Notes: generated from the letters alone by a model not told the origin. DNA of 7,732 nucleotides from Ornithinimicrobium sp. (GCA_030145965.1 JASKZT010000165.1:1-7732); one strand, 5' to 3'; numbered from the stretch's first letter, positions 1 through 6,984 are shown. Translations and numbers: made by a program.

Positions 1-443
1 ACCCCGATGGAGTCGTCGAGCAGCGTGTGGCCGAACCACTCGCCGGCCTCCCAGATGACGGCGAGGAGGGCGCCGACGGCGGTGGTGACGATGACCAGGC
101 CGGTCGTCGGCAGGCGGGTCGGCAGCAGCCGCGCCCGCTCCATCCCCACGACGGCGACGGCGGCGAGCAGGCCGTTGGCGACGAGGTGGGCCACGACGTC
201 GAGCCACTCCACGGTGACGTACCAGTCCAGGGCGGCCGCCCAGGCGGCGAGGATGAGCGTGGTGCCGCTGACGACCTGCAGCCAGCCGGACAGGCGCGCC
301 AGGCGCGGCACGACGAGCCCGAGCAGGACGAGGGCGAAGAGGGCGACGACGACCGCGTCGTACCAGAACGCCGCGACGAAGGAGCCCACCCCGACCAGGG
401 CGACCAGGTCGGTCGCCACCCTCGCCCAGGTCGGCCCGGGCAC
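1..443 (-). CDS. Multi-pass membrane protein, unknown function (3' end outside window)
   Basis: Partial gene at the distal end of the crt operon. About 147 codons are visible and the frame is open to the window edge. The translation has about five hydrophobic segments (near residues 10-27, 29-46, 54-76, 81-101 and 114-131). Between and within them are conserved-looking polar residues: a W-L-D...H motif (D82, H86), N90, and a W-E-x-x-E-W motif followed by H (W131, E132, E135, W136, H139). This pattern of His/Asp/Glu beside membrane helices recalls DUF2238/YjdF-like membrane proteins, but that assignment is only a resemblance. The proposed GTG start lies 7 bases past the crtEb stop and has no good Shine-Dalgarno sequence; a second in-frame GTG eight codons in (V9) is an alternative. 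Its position suggests co-transcription with the carotenoid genes, so a role in carotenoid modification, transport or membrane placement is possible but is inferred from context only. Confidence 0.7.
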   Translation of the reverse strand, partial: MPGPTWARVATDLVALVGVGSFVAAFWYDAVVVALFALVLLGLVVPRLARLSGWLQVVSGTTLILAAWAAALDWYVTVEWLDVVAHLVANGLLAAVAVVGMERARLLPTRLPTTGLVIVTTAVGALLAVIWEAGEWFGHTLLDDSIG

Positions 444-450
444 GTGCAGG

Positions 451-1356
451 TCAGGAGGCAAGGGCCATCCAGATGAAGAGCTGGGTCACCAGGAAGCCGG
501 TCAGCAGGTTGAGCCAGATGAACCGGCGCCAGCCGGCGTTGGCCCGCTCGCAGTCCTCGTCGCGCAGGGACAGGTAGGGGGCCACGCTGGCGGCGTAGGG
601 CAGCACGAGCACGGCGGCCAGCGCACCCGGCCACCCGGTCGGCAGCAGCAGCGCGCCGGCGACCAGGTAGGCGACGAACGCCGCCCGGACGGTGGGGGCC
701 GCCCCGAGCCAGGTGCCGATCGAGGAGATCCCCGCCGCCCTGTCCGCCGCGATGTCCTGCACCGCGCCGAAGGCCTGCGAGGCCATGCCCCACACGAAGA
801 AGGCGGCCAGGGCCAGCACCACCGGGGTGGTGAAGGCTGCGTCGGCCAGCGCCAGGCCGAGGACCGCGGGGCTGACGAAGTGGGTGCTCGAGGTGACCGA
901 GTCCAGCACCGGGCGCTCCTTGAGGCGCAGCCCCGGGGCGGAGTAGGCGACGACCGCGAACACGCTGACGGCCAGGACGGCGGTGGAGACGGCGTCGCCG
1001 AGGAGGACGAGCGCGACGACGAAGGGGACGTTGCTCAGCGCGGCCGCCCACAGCGTCAGCCGGTGCCAGCGCCGGGCGAGCACGACGCCCTCCAGGCCGC
1101 CCTTGCGCGGGTTGCGCAGGTCGGACTCGTAGTCGAAGACGTCGTTCACGCCATACATGAGCAGGTTGTAGGGGATGAGGAACCACACGGTGCCGAGGAC
1201 GAGCACGAGGAGGGACGGCCCGCCACCGAGCACGTAGGCGGCCGCGAAGGGGTAGGCGGTGTTGACCCAGCTCACCGGGCGGGAGGACCCGACCAGCTGG
1301 CGCAGGGCCCCGCCTGCCGGGGCGGGGACGGGCGGTGCGGCGTCGGTCATGGTCAC
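451..1356 (-). CDS. crtEb: Lycopene elongase, UbiA-family prenyltransferase
   Basis: Integral membrane prenyltransferase, 301 aa, expected to add C5 (dimethylallyl) units to the ends of lycopene to give C45/C50 intermediates. The first aspartate-rich motif NDVFDYESD (N71, D72, D75, D79) and the second, DIAADRAAG (D201, D205), are the UbiA diphosphate/Mg-binding motifs. YSAPGLRLKERP lies between them at about 138-149, and about eight hydrophobic helices are visible. The length fits lycopene elongases (about 290 aa). The GTG start overlaps the crtYf stop, and a GGAG sits 8 bases upstream of it; an ATG two codons further in (1350) is an alternative start. UbiA proteins also make quinones, hemes and chlorophylls, but the position directly after a heterodimeric cyclase pair is the C50-carotenoid arrangement, so the elongase call is strong. 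Confidence 0.92.
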   Translation of the reverse strand: MTMTDAAPPVPAPAGGALRQLVGSSRPVSWVNTAYPFAAAYVLGGGPSLLVLVLGTVWFLIPYNLLMYGVNDVFDYESDLRNPRKGGLEGVVLARRWHRLTLWAAALSNVPFVVALVLLGDAVSTAVLAVSVFAVVAYSAPGLRLKERPVLDSVTSSTHFVSPAVLGLALADAAFTTPVVLALAAFFVWGMASQAFGAVQDIAADRAAGISSIGTWLGAAPTVRAAFVAYLVAGALLLPTGWPGALAAVLVLPYAASVAPYLSLRDEDCERANAGWRRFIWLNLLTGFLVTQLFIWMALAS

Positions 1357-1664
1357 TCGCTCGTCTCCCGAGGGTCGATCAGCTCGCGCAGGGCGGGCAG
1401 CAGCAGCCCGGCCGCGAGCGGCCAGGCCAGGTCCTCGAGCGGAGCGTGCCACAGCCAGATCCCCAGCAGCGACTCCTCGTCGAAGCGGAAGAGGTCGGAG
1501 AGGATCATGAGGCTGTCGAAGACCACCGTGAGCGCGAGCATGACGACGGTCGTGACGGCTGTCGTCAGCCACCACCGCCCGGGCAGCCGGCGCACGACGG
1601 CCACGCCCACGGCGACGGCGGCGGAGAGGGCCACGAAGACGGCGGCGAGGCCGGCGTAGGTCAT
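1353..1664 (-). CDS. crtYf: Lycopene cyclase subunit, CrtYf-type (heterodimeric C50 carotenoid cyclase)
   Basis: Small membrane protein of 103 aa with three predicted helices (about 4-25, 31-49 and 66-93). It belongs to the CarR/CrtYcd-like lycopene cyclase domain family. The motif APLEDLAW (P75-L-E-D) corresponds to the family's P-x-E-[ED] motif at the start of a helix, and FD at 49-50 closes the second helix. With the preceding gene product it should form the heterodimeric cyclase that closes the rings of the C50 carotenoid. The ATG overlaps the crtYe stop (ATGA), and a good GGAGGT lies 6 bases upstream of it. It is named CrtYf rather than CrtYe from gene order by comparison with Corynebacterium. 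In Micrococcus the equivalent pair is CrtYg/CrtYh, so the letter and the ring type (epsilon, gamma or beta) are uncertain. Confidence 0.87.
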   Translation of the reverse strand: MTYAGLAAVFVALSAAVAVGVAVVRRLPGRWWLTTAVTTVVMLALTVVFDSLMILSDLFRFDEESLLGIWLWHAPLEDLAWPLAAGLLLPALRELIDPRETSE

Positions 1665-2014
1665 CGCGCCACCTCCGTCCTCCGTGCCCCTGACCCCCGC
1701 CGGCGGTCCAGCACCAGCCCGACGAGACCGTGCAGGACGAGGGTGAGGTAGCACAGGAAGGTGATGAAGAGCAGCTCCTCCAGCGGCAGCTCGGGGGCGA
1801 GCATGATGCCGGTCATCGCCGCGCTCTCGCCCCGGTGGTAGAACCCGAGCGCGATCGCGACGACGTCCCAGAGCAGGTAGAAGGCGATGCCGACGGCGAG
1901 GACGACGGCCGAGCGGCGCGGGGCCCGCCACAGGACGAGCCGGAAGCGGGCGTCGAGCAGCGCCATGCACGCGGTCGCGGCCAGGAGGCACGCGCCGTAG
2001 ACCAGCCCCGTCAC
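1661..2014 (-). CDS. crtYe: Lycopene cyclase subunit, CrtYe-type (heterodimeric C50 carotenoid cyclase)
   Basis: Membrane protein of 117 aa with about three helices (2-20, 36-57, 80-102) and a basic C-terminal tail (about 104-117). The motif ELPLEELLF (P77-L-E-E) is the hallmark P-x-E-E motif of the CarR-type lycopene cyclase domain, and LLWD at 47-50 and GFYHRGE at 57-63 also fit the family. It is expected to act as an obligate partner of the next gene product to cyclise the ends of elongated lycopene. The start is a GTG overlapping the crtI stop (GTGA) with only a weak purine stretch upstream, so translation is probably coupled to crtI. The same reading frame stays open far upstream inside crtI, but that part is an arginine/proline-rich shadow and not a fusion. 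Confidence 0.88.
   Translation of the reverse strand: MTGLVYGACLLAATACMALLDARFRLVLWRAPRRSAVVLAVGIAFYLLWDVVAIALGFYHRGESAAMTGIMLAPELPLEELLFITFLCYLTLVLHGLVGLVLDRRRGSGARRTEVAR
1671..1676 (-). promoter_or_regulatory. Strong Shine-Dalgarno sequence of crtYf
   Basis: GGAGGT on the minus strand, 6 bases before the crtYf ATG and inside the last codons of crtYe. It fixes the crtYf start. It is the best ribosome binding site in the crt operon, where the other internal starts have weak or no such site. Confidence 0.7.
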
Positions 2015-3681
2015 CGTCCGCCCACCGCCGTCCCCGCCCGCGGGGCCCCGGCGGCCGGCTGCGCGGACGGTCCCGAGGAGGTGTCCCCGCGCAGGCGCTT
2101 GAGCACGAGCTCGGCGCTGATCAGGCACATCGGCAGGCCGATGCCCGGGATCGTGCTCGACCCGGCGTAGAGGAGGCCGTCGACGTGCCGGGACCGGTTG
2201 CCGGCGCGGAACATGGCGCTCTGCCGCAGCGTGTGGCCGGGGCCGAGCATCCCCCCGCGCCACGCCGACAGGTCGGCGGCGAAGTCGCCGGGGCCGATCG
2301 TGCGCCGGACGACGACGCGCTCGGCGAGGTCCGGCACCCCGGCCCAGCGGGACACCTGGTCCACCGCGGCGTCGGCGACGGCCTCGACCGCGGCGTCCCC
2401 CGCGCCGTCGCGACCGCCGCGTCCCAGGCCCGGGTCGGCCGGCACCGGCACGAGGACGAAAAGGTTCTCGTGCCCCACCGGCGCGACGGTCGGGTCGGTC
2501 TCCGACGGCTTGCACACGTAGGCGGAGGCGGGGCTGGGCACGCGACCTTCGAAGATGGCGTCGAAGTTGGCGTGCCAGTCGTGCGTGAAGAAGAGGGAGT
2601 GGTGCGCCAGCTCCGGCAGCTCGCCACGGACCCCGAGCAGGACGAGCACGGCGCCGGGCCCGGAGGAGCGGCGGTCCCAGTACTCCTGGGGGTAGGTGCG
2701 CAGCTGCTCGGGCAGCAGGCGGGTCTCCAGGTGGTGCAGGTCGCCCGCGCCGACCACGAGGTCGGCCGCGTGCAGGTGCTCCCGGCCGTCCGCGTCGCGC
2801 CAGCGCACCCCCGTCGCGCGGGCGCGCGCCCGGCGGCCCGGCAGGCGCCGGGCGGGGCGCGGCGCGGCCGCGGTCGTCACCTCCACGACGGTGGCGCCGG
2901 TGTGCAGGCGCGCACCGTGGGCGCTCGCCTGCCCGGCGACGGCGTCGATGAGCCGCGTGAAGCCGCCCTGGGGGTACATCACCCCGCCGGTGAGGTCCAG
3001 CCCGCTCATGAGGTGGTAGAGGCTGGGCGCGCGGTCGGGGGAGGAGCCGAGGAAGACGGCGGGGTAGCCCAGCACCTGGCGCAGCCGCACGTCCGTGAAG
3101 CGGGCGGCGACGAAGTCCTCCAGCGAGCGGGTGAGGAGCGGCAGGAGGCGGGGCAGCCGGCGCAGCACGTTGGGCGAGGCCAGCCCGAGCGGGGAGTCGA
3201 AGCTCGTGTAGAGGAAGTGGCGCAGCGCCACGTCGTACGCCTCGGCCGAGGAGGAGAGGTAGTCGCGCAGCCGCGCCCCAGCCCCCGGCTCCACCGCCTC
3301 GAAGGTGGCGAGGTTGGTGCCGGTGTCGGCGGCGACGTCCAGCGGCTCCGGGACGGGTCCCCCGGGACGCCCCTCGAAGAACACCCGGTAGGCGGGGTCG
3401 AGCCGGGTGAGGTCCAGCTGCTCCTCGACGCTCGTGCCGAGCAGGGCGAAGAAGTGCTCGAAGACCTCGGGCATGAGGTACCACGACGGCCCGGTGTCGA
3501 AGCGGAAGCCGTCGACCTCCACCGACCCGGCCCGTCCACCCACGGTGTCGCGCTGCTCGAAGACGTCGACCTCCAGCCCCTCCGCGGCGAGCAGGGCAGC
3601 GGTACCGAGGCCGGCGATCCCGCCTCCGACGACGGCGACGCGGCGCGCCCTCCGGGCTCCCGCGCCGGACGCGGCGCTCAT
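2011..3681 (-). CDS. crtI: Phytoene desaturase (lycopene-forming), CrtI-type
   Basis: FAD-dependent desaturase of 556 aa that converts phytoene to lycopene by four successive desaturations at the membrane surface. The N-terminal dinucleotide-binding fold is clear: VAVVGGGIAGLG (GGGIAG at 19-24), the acidic end of the second strand (E42), then DTVGGRAG (GGR at 48-50) and DTGPSWYLMP (62-71). The C-terminal CrtI signature STIPGIGLPMCLISAE starts near residue 509 and includes the usual FAD contacts. An Ala/Arg/Pro-rich stretch at about 271-289 and a Gly/Asp-rich loop at about 416-430 look like lineage-specific loop expansions; the frame is intact through both. The ATG overlaps the crtB stop (ATGA). 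Context (crtB before, cyclase subunits after) supports phytoene-to-lycopene desaturation over other CrtI-like reactions such as diapophytoene desaturation. Confidence 0.95.
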   Translation of the reverse strand: MSAASGAGARRARRVAVVGGGIAGLGTAALLAAEGLEVDVFEQRDTVGGRAGSVEVDGFRFDTGPSWYLMPEVFEHFFALLGTSVEEQLDLTRLDPAYRVFFEGRPGGPVPEPLDVAADTGTNLATFEAVEPGAGARLRDYLSSSAEAYDVALRHFLYTSFDSPLGLASPNVLRRLPRLLPLLTRSLEDFVAARFTDVRLRQVLGYPAVFLGSSPDRAPSLYHLMSGLDLTGGVMYPQGGFTRLIDAVAGQASAHGARLHTGATVVEVTTAAAPRPARRLPGRRARARATGVRWRDADGREHLHAADLVVGAGDLHHLETRLLPEQLRTYPQEYWDRRSSGPGAVLVLLGVRGELPELAHHSLFFTHDWHANFDAIFEGRVPSPASAYVCKPSETDPTVAPVGHENLFVLVPVPADPGLGRGGRDGAGDAAVEAVADAAVDQVSRWAGVPDLAERVVVRRTIGPGDFAADLSAWRGGMLGPGHTLRQSAMFRAGNRSRHVDGLLYAGSSTIPGIGLPMCLISAELVLKRLRGDTSSGPSAQPAAGAPRAGTAVGGR

Positions 3682-4556
3682 CGGGTCGCCACCAGGCTGC
3701 GCGCGACGATCTGCGCCTTGACGACGTCGGGCACGCGCACCCGCTCACGGGCGATCCGCTCGGCCGGCGTGGAGCGCAACCGCCGGGAGAGCTCGGCGAA
3801 GAGGGCGTGGGCCGCGTGCACGGCGCAGCGGCTGCGGGCGGGCAGCCGGGGGATGACCTGCGCGGCCGCCGCGAGGTCGGCGTCGATGTCGTCGAGCAGG
3901 AGGTCCCGCTCGGTGTCGGTGAACGTGGTCAGGTCGACCCCCGGGAAGTAGGTGCGGCCCAGCAGCCGCTGGTCGTCGGAGAGGTCACGCACGAAGTTGA
4001 CCTTCTGGAAGGCGGCTCCGAGCCGGCGGGCACCGGGGGCGAGCTCGTCGTAGCGCCGCCGGTCGCCCTCGACGAAGACCTGGAGGCACATGAGCCCGAC
4101 GACCTCGGCCGAGCCGTAGAGGTAGCCGGACAGGCTCTCGGGGTCGTGGACGCGCACCGACAGGTCGGCGCGCATCGAGTCGAAGAAGGGGTCGACGAGG
4201 TCCCGGCCGATGCCGTGCTCGGCCGCGGTGAGGGCGAAGGCGTGCACGACGAGGTTGGCGCTGCCGCCCTCGGCCAGGGCGCGGTGCGTCTCCTCCTGGA
4301 GGCCGTCGAGGAGGCGGGCGCGGTGGTCCCGCCCCCACGGCTGGCGGTCGTCGTCGACGAGCTCGTCCGCCACCCGGACCAGGGCGTAGATGGAGCGGAC
4401 GTGGGTCCGGTCGGGCTCTCGCAGGAGGCGGGTCGCCCACCCGAAGGAGGTCGAGTACTGCCCGATGACCACCGCGGCGCTGGCCCGCGCCGCCAGGTCG
4501 TAGGCGGAGGTGCTCGCGGGGGCGGACGGGCGGCGTGGGGGCCGCAGGAACATCAC
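3678..4556 (-). CDS. crtB: Phytoene synthase (squalene/phytoene synthase family)
   Basis: Enzyme of 292 aa that condenses two GGPP molecules head to head to phytoene, the committed step of C40 carotenoid synthesis. The all-alpha trans-isoprenyl fold is recognisable. SFGWATRLL lies at about 37-45. The first aspartate-rich site VADELVDD (D64 to D68/D69) and the second, NFVRDLSDD (D191 to D195), are present, followed by the family's GRTYFP at 200-205. YLYGSAEVVG at about 145-154 matches the Y-x-Y-x-[VA]-A-x-x-V-G block. The start is either a GTG overlapping the crtE stop or the ATG immediately after it; both sit behind a G-rich stretch (GGGGGG). The substrate could in principle be FPP, but the linked GGPP synthase, CrtI and C50 genes point to phytoene. 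Confidence 0.94.
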   Translation of the reverse strand: MMFLRPPRRPSAPASTSAYDLAARASAAVVIGQYSTSFGWATRLLREPDRTHVRSIYALVRVADELVDDDRQPWGRDHRARLLDGLQEETHRALAEGGSANLVVHAFALTAAEHGIGRDLVDPFFDSMRADLSVRVHDPESLSGYLYGSAEVVGLMCLQVFVEGDRRRYDELAPGARRLGAAFQKVNFVRDLSDDQRLLGRTYFPGVDLTTFTDTERDLLLDDIDADLAAAAQVIPRLPARSRCAVHAAHALFAELSRRLRSTPAERIARERVRVPDVVKAQIVARSLVATR

Positions 4557-5761
4557 GCGGCCCCCCGGACCCGGACCCGGGCGGTGGCCGGCACCGCCTC
4601 CCCGGGCGGGGAGTGCGGCGGGAGCTCCTCACCCACGGGCGCGTCGGCCGCCGTGAGGTCGGCGAGCACGGGCGCGGGCAGGTCGGTCTGGCTGAGGTCG
4701 TCCGGCACGAGCCGGTGGACCATCGCCCGCAGCGCGTCGCGGGCGCCCTCGGGCAGGCGCCCGGCGGCGGCGATGGCCGAGGCGGCCAGCTCGGCGGCCA
4801 TGGACGCCACGGCCGAGCGGGCGCCGCAGGCGACGAGGATCTCGCGGGCGCGGTCGGCCCCCTCCACGGTCAGACGGGGGTCGCCGACGTAACGCTGCAG
4901 CTCGTCCCAGAGCCGGCTGGAGCGGGCGAAGGCCACGAGCGCGGTGCACTTGCCCTCGCGCAGGTCGCACAACGGGTCCTTGCCGGTCCGCTCCACCGTG
5001 CCGAAGACGCCGTCGAGGTCGTCGCGCAGCTGGAAGGCGAGGCCGAGAGAGCGCCCCGCCTCACCCAGCGCCTCCACGACCTCGGCGTCCGCGTCGGCGA
5101 GGATCGCCGCGGCCTGCATGGGAAGCTCGAAGGAGTAGGCGGCCGTCTTCCACCCGGCGATGTCGAGCGCCTCCTCGAGCGTCGCGTCGCCGTGCAGGCT
5201 GACGCGCACGTCCGCGAGCTCGCCGGCGGCGCTGCGGTGCAGCACGTCCTCGAGCAGGTCCAGGAGCCGGACGACGTGGTCCTGGCGGGCGCCGCTGAGA
5301 GCCATCTCCCGGACGGCGCCGGCCAGGGCGAGGTCTCCGGCCAGGATGCCCGCGGCCTCGCCGTAGCGGCGGGCGCGCTCGGGGTCGGCGCCCGAGGACA
5401 GGGCGCGGGCGGTGAAGGTGCCGGTGACGTTGGGGCGGCCCCGGCGGACGAGGTCGCCGTCGATGACGTCGTCGTGGACGACGAAAGCGGTGTGGAGCAG
5501 CTCGACCGCGTCCGCGACGGCGACCGCGACGGCGTGGTCGGTGCCGCCCAGGGCGGTGTGCATGCTCGTGAGCAGGGCGGGGCGGAAACGCTTGCCCCCC
5601 TCGGTCAGGCCCTGCAGCGCGCCCCAGAGGACGGTGTCGTGCTCGTCGAGGACCTGCGCCTGCCCGGTCGCGAAGAAACGGTCGTGCGGGGCGGTGCCCG
5701 GTCTGGACGCGGGCGCGAGCGGCGCGGCATCCGGATGGTCGGCGGTGGTGCCTGTCGTCAT
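4553..5761 (-). CDS. crtE: Geranylgeranyl diphosphate synthase (polyprenyl synthetase family)
   Basis: Soluble trans-prenyltransferase of 402 aa that extends allylic diphosphates with IPP to GGPP, supplying CrtB. The motifs in order are GGKRFRP (55-61, IPP binding), the first aspartate-rich motif HDDVID (D97, D98, D101) followed by RRG (106-108), WKTAAY near 204-209, and the second motif QLRDDLDGVFG (D247, D248). The first motif has no two-residue insertion. Residue -5 before it is Ala and -4 is Phe; I would not use this alone to fix chain length, but a C20 product fits the context. The C-terminal stretch from about 361 to 402 is Pro/Ala-rich and looks like an extension beyond the catalytic core. 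This is the first gene of the leftward operon. Its ATG follows a weak purine stretch (GAGACGAGCCGAG) and faces the divergent intergenic region. Confidence 0.93.
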   Translation of the reverse strand: MTTGTTADHPDAAPLAPASRPGTAPHDRFFATGQAQVLDEHDTVLWGALQGLTEGGKRFRPALLTSMHTALGGTDHAVAVAVADAVELLHTAFVVHDDVIDGDLVRRGRPNVTGTFTARALSSGADPERARRYGEAAGILAGDLALAGAVREMALSGARQDHVVRLLDLLEDVLHRSAAGELADVRVSLHGDATLEEALDIAGWKTAAYSFELPMQAAAILADADAEVVEALGEAGRSLGLAFQLRDDLDGVFGTVERTGKDPLCDLREGKCTALVAFARSSRLWDELQRYVGDPRLTVEGADRAREILVACGARSAVASMAAELAASAIAAAGRLPEGARDALRAMVHRLVPDDLSQTDLPAPVLADLTAADAPVGEELPPHSPPGEAVPATARVRVRGAA

Positions 5762-5955
5762 CTCGGCTCGTCTCGTGAGTCGTGGTGCAGCTGCCGGGTC
5801 GGCGGGTCAGAAGACCAGCATGCCAGACTGAACAAACCTGTGACGACCACATTGGACAACGTCCCGCCCGCCAGGTCTGAGCCTAGGCGTCCGGGCCCGG
5901 GGACGCCATCGCGAGCACGGCTCCGGGCGGGCGCGCGGAGGCGCCGGGCGACACA
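5762..5955. promoter_or_regulatory. Divergent intergenic region, probable crt operon promoter/operator
   Basis: This is the only sizeable non-coding stretch in the window, 194 bases between two genes reading away from each other. A relatively AT-rich patch at about 5825-5860 stands out. On the minus strand TTGTCC (5854-5859) is followed after 17 bases by TTTGTT (5831-5836). This is a possible but weak -35/-10 pair for crtE, giving a leader of about 60 bases. A short inverted repeat, TGTG-N5-CACA (5839-5851), lies centred in that spacer. An 8-base palindrome GCCTAGGC is at 5881-5888. No convincing promoter could be picked out for the rightward gene. These assignments are pattern-based only. 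Confidence 0.4.
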
Positions 5956-6945
5956 ATGGCGGCCATGGACGCCCGCGCCTACTGGACCGTCGGCCCCGGC
6001 CGGGGCGAGCTGCGCGACGAGGTGGTCGCGCCGCCGGGGCCCGGCGAGGCGCTCGTCCGGGCGACCGTCTCGGGCGTGAGCCGGGGCAGCGAGCTGCTGG
6101 TCCACCGCGGTGGGGTGCCGGCCGACGTCGCGACGAGGATGCGGGCGCCCTTCCAGGTCGGGGACCTCGACGGCTCCGGCCCGGTGAAGTACGGCTACCT
6201 GTCGGTGGGGGTCGTCGAGGACGGCGACCCCGCCTGGGTCGGGCGCCGGGTCTTCTGCCTGCATCCCCACCAGGACCGCTACGTGGTGCCGGTCACGGCC
6301 CTCACCGCCCTGCCGGACGACGTGCCCGACGACCGGGCCGTCCTGCTCGGCACCCTGGAGACGGCGGTGAACGCCCTCTGGGACGCCCGTCCCCTCTACG
6401 GCGACCGGGTCGCGGTCGTGGGCGCGGGCATGGTCGGCGCGTGCGTCACCGCGCTGCTGGGGCGGATGCCCCTCGAGCGGCTGGAGCTGGTCGACCCCGA
6501 CCCGGAGCGGACGGCCCTGGCCCGGTCCCTCGGTGCCACGGGCCGCGCCCCGGACGCCGCCACGGCGGGGTGCGACCTCGTCCTCCACTGCTCGGCCACC
6601 GCCGCGGGGCTGCAGCGCTCCCTCTCCCTCCTCGGCGACGAGGGGGAGCTCGTCGAGCTCTCCTGGTACGGCGACCGGGCGGTCACGGTCGACCTCGGCG
6701 GGGACTTCCACGCCCGTCGCCTGCGGGTGCGGGCCAGCCAGGTCAGCACCGTCAGCCCGCACCGGGCCGCCCGGCGCGACCACGCGGGTCGCATGGAGGT
6801 GGCCCTGCGGGCCGCCGCCGACGAGCGCCTCGACCACGTGCTGGCCGGGCCGACCCCCTTCGAGGAGCTGCCCGGTCTCATGACCCGGCTGGCCGACGGC
6901 GCACCCGGGCTGTGCCACGTCCTCCGGTACCCCGACCCGGCCTGA
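5956..6945 (+). CDS. BchC-like medium-chain dehydrogenase/reductase
   Basis: Protein of 329 aa of the MDR superfamily, closest in pattern to the group usually labelled 'zinc-binding alcohol dehydrogenase' that includes BchC. The N-terminal GroES-like half carries VSRGSELLVHRG (41-52), a KYGYLSVGVVE block (78-88) and VFCLHPHQDRY (109-119). The Rossmann half has VVGAGMVG (G156, G158, G161) with an Asp (D170) at the end of the second strand, which favours NAD(H). The classical catalytic zinc ligands (the early Cys and the GHE motif) and the four-Cys structural zinc lobe are absent, so zinc use is doubtful. The start may be this ATG or the one at 5965 (MDARAYW), and neither has a good Shine-Dalgarno. 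It is first in a rightward operon with a QueD-fold protein and a glycosyltransferase. Substrate unknown. Confidence 0.82.
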   Translation: MAAMDARAYWTVGPGRGELRDEVVAPPGPGEALVRATVSGVSRGSELLVHRGGVPADVATRMRAPFQVGDLDGSGPVKYGYLSVGVVEDGDPAWVGRRVFCLHPHQDRYVVPVTALTALPDDVPDDRAVLLGTLETAVNALWDARPLYGDRVAVVGAGMVGACVTALLGRMPLERLELVDPDPERTALARSLGATGRAPDAATAGCDLVLHCSATAAGLQRSLSLLGDEGELVELSWYGDRAVTVDLGGDFHARRLRVRASQVSTVSPHRAARRDHAGRMEVALRAAADERLDHVLAGPTPFEELPGLMTRLADGAPGLCHVLRYPDPA

Positions 6946-6984
6946 CCCACATCGTCCGGATCCCCTCCCCGTCCGTCCACGAGC

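Noticed and set aside
7..1659. 550-codon plus-strand open frame opposite crtEb/crtYf
   Set aside because: It is an antisense shadow in very GC-rich DNA. The translation is low-complexity Arg/Gly/Ala/His-rich with no domain, and the opposite strand carries clear UbiA and cyclase motifs.
1661..3748. Possible 695-aa fusion of crtYe with an N-terminal domain
   Set aside because: The upstream part is an Arg/Pro-rich off-frame reading of crtI. The GTG at the crtI stop gives a cyclase subunit of normal length.
2185..3951. 588-codon plus-strand open frame opposite crtI/crtB
   Set aside because: Gly/Arg/Val/His-rich shadow with no family motif; it spans the boundary of two well-supported minus-strand genes.
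5839..5851. TGTG-N5-CACA as a CRP/GlxR site
   Set aside because: Spacing is 13 bases overall, compared with the 16-base TGTGA-N6-TCACA consensus, so it does not fit that regulator family.
5881..5888. Perfect 8-base palindrome GCCTAGGC as an operator
   Set aside because: It is short, does not extend on either side and has no second copy; expected by chance in GC-rich sequence.
4535..6079. 514-codon plus-strand open frame opposite crtE, running into the dehydrogenase gene
   Set aside because: Compositional shadow that crosses the divergent intergenic region and ends inside a real gene in another frame.
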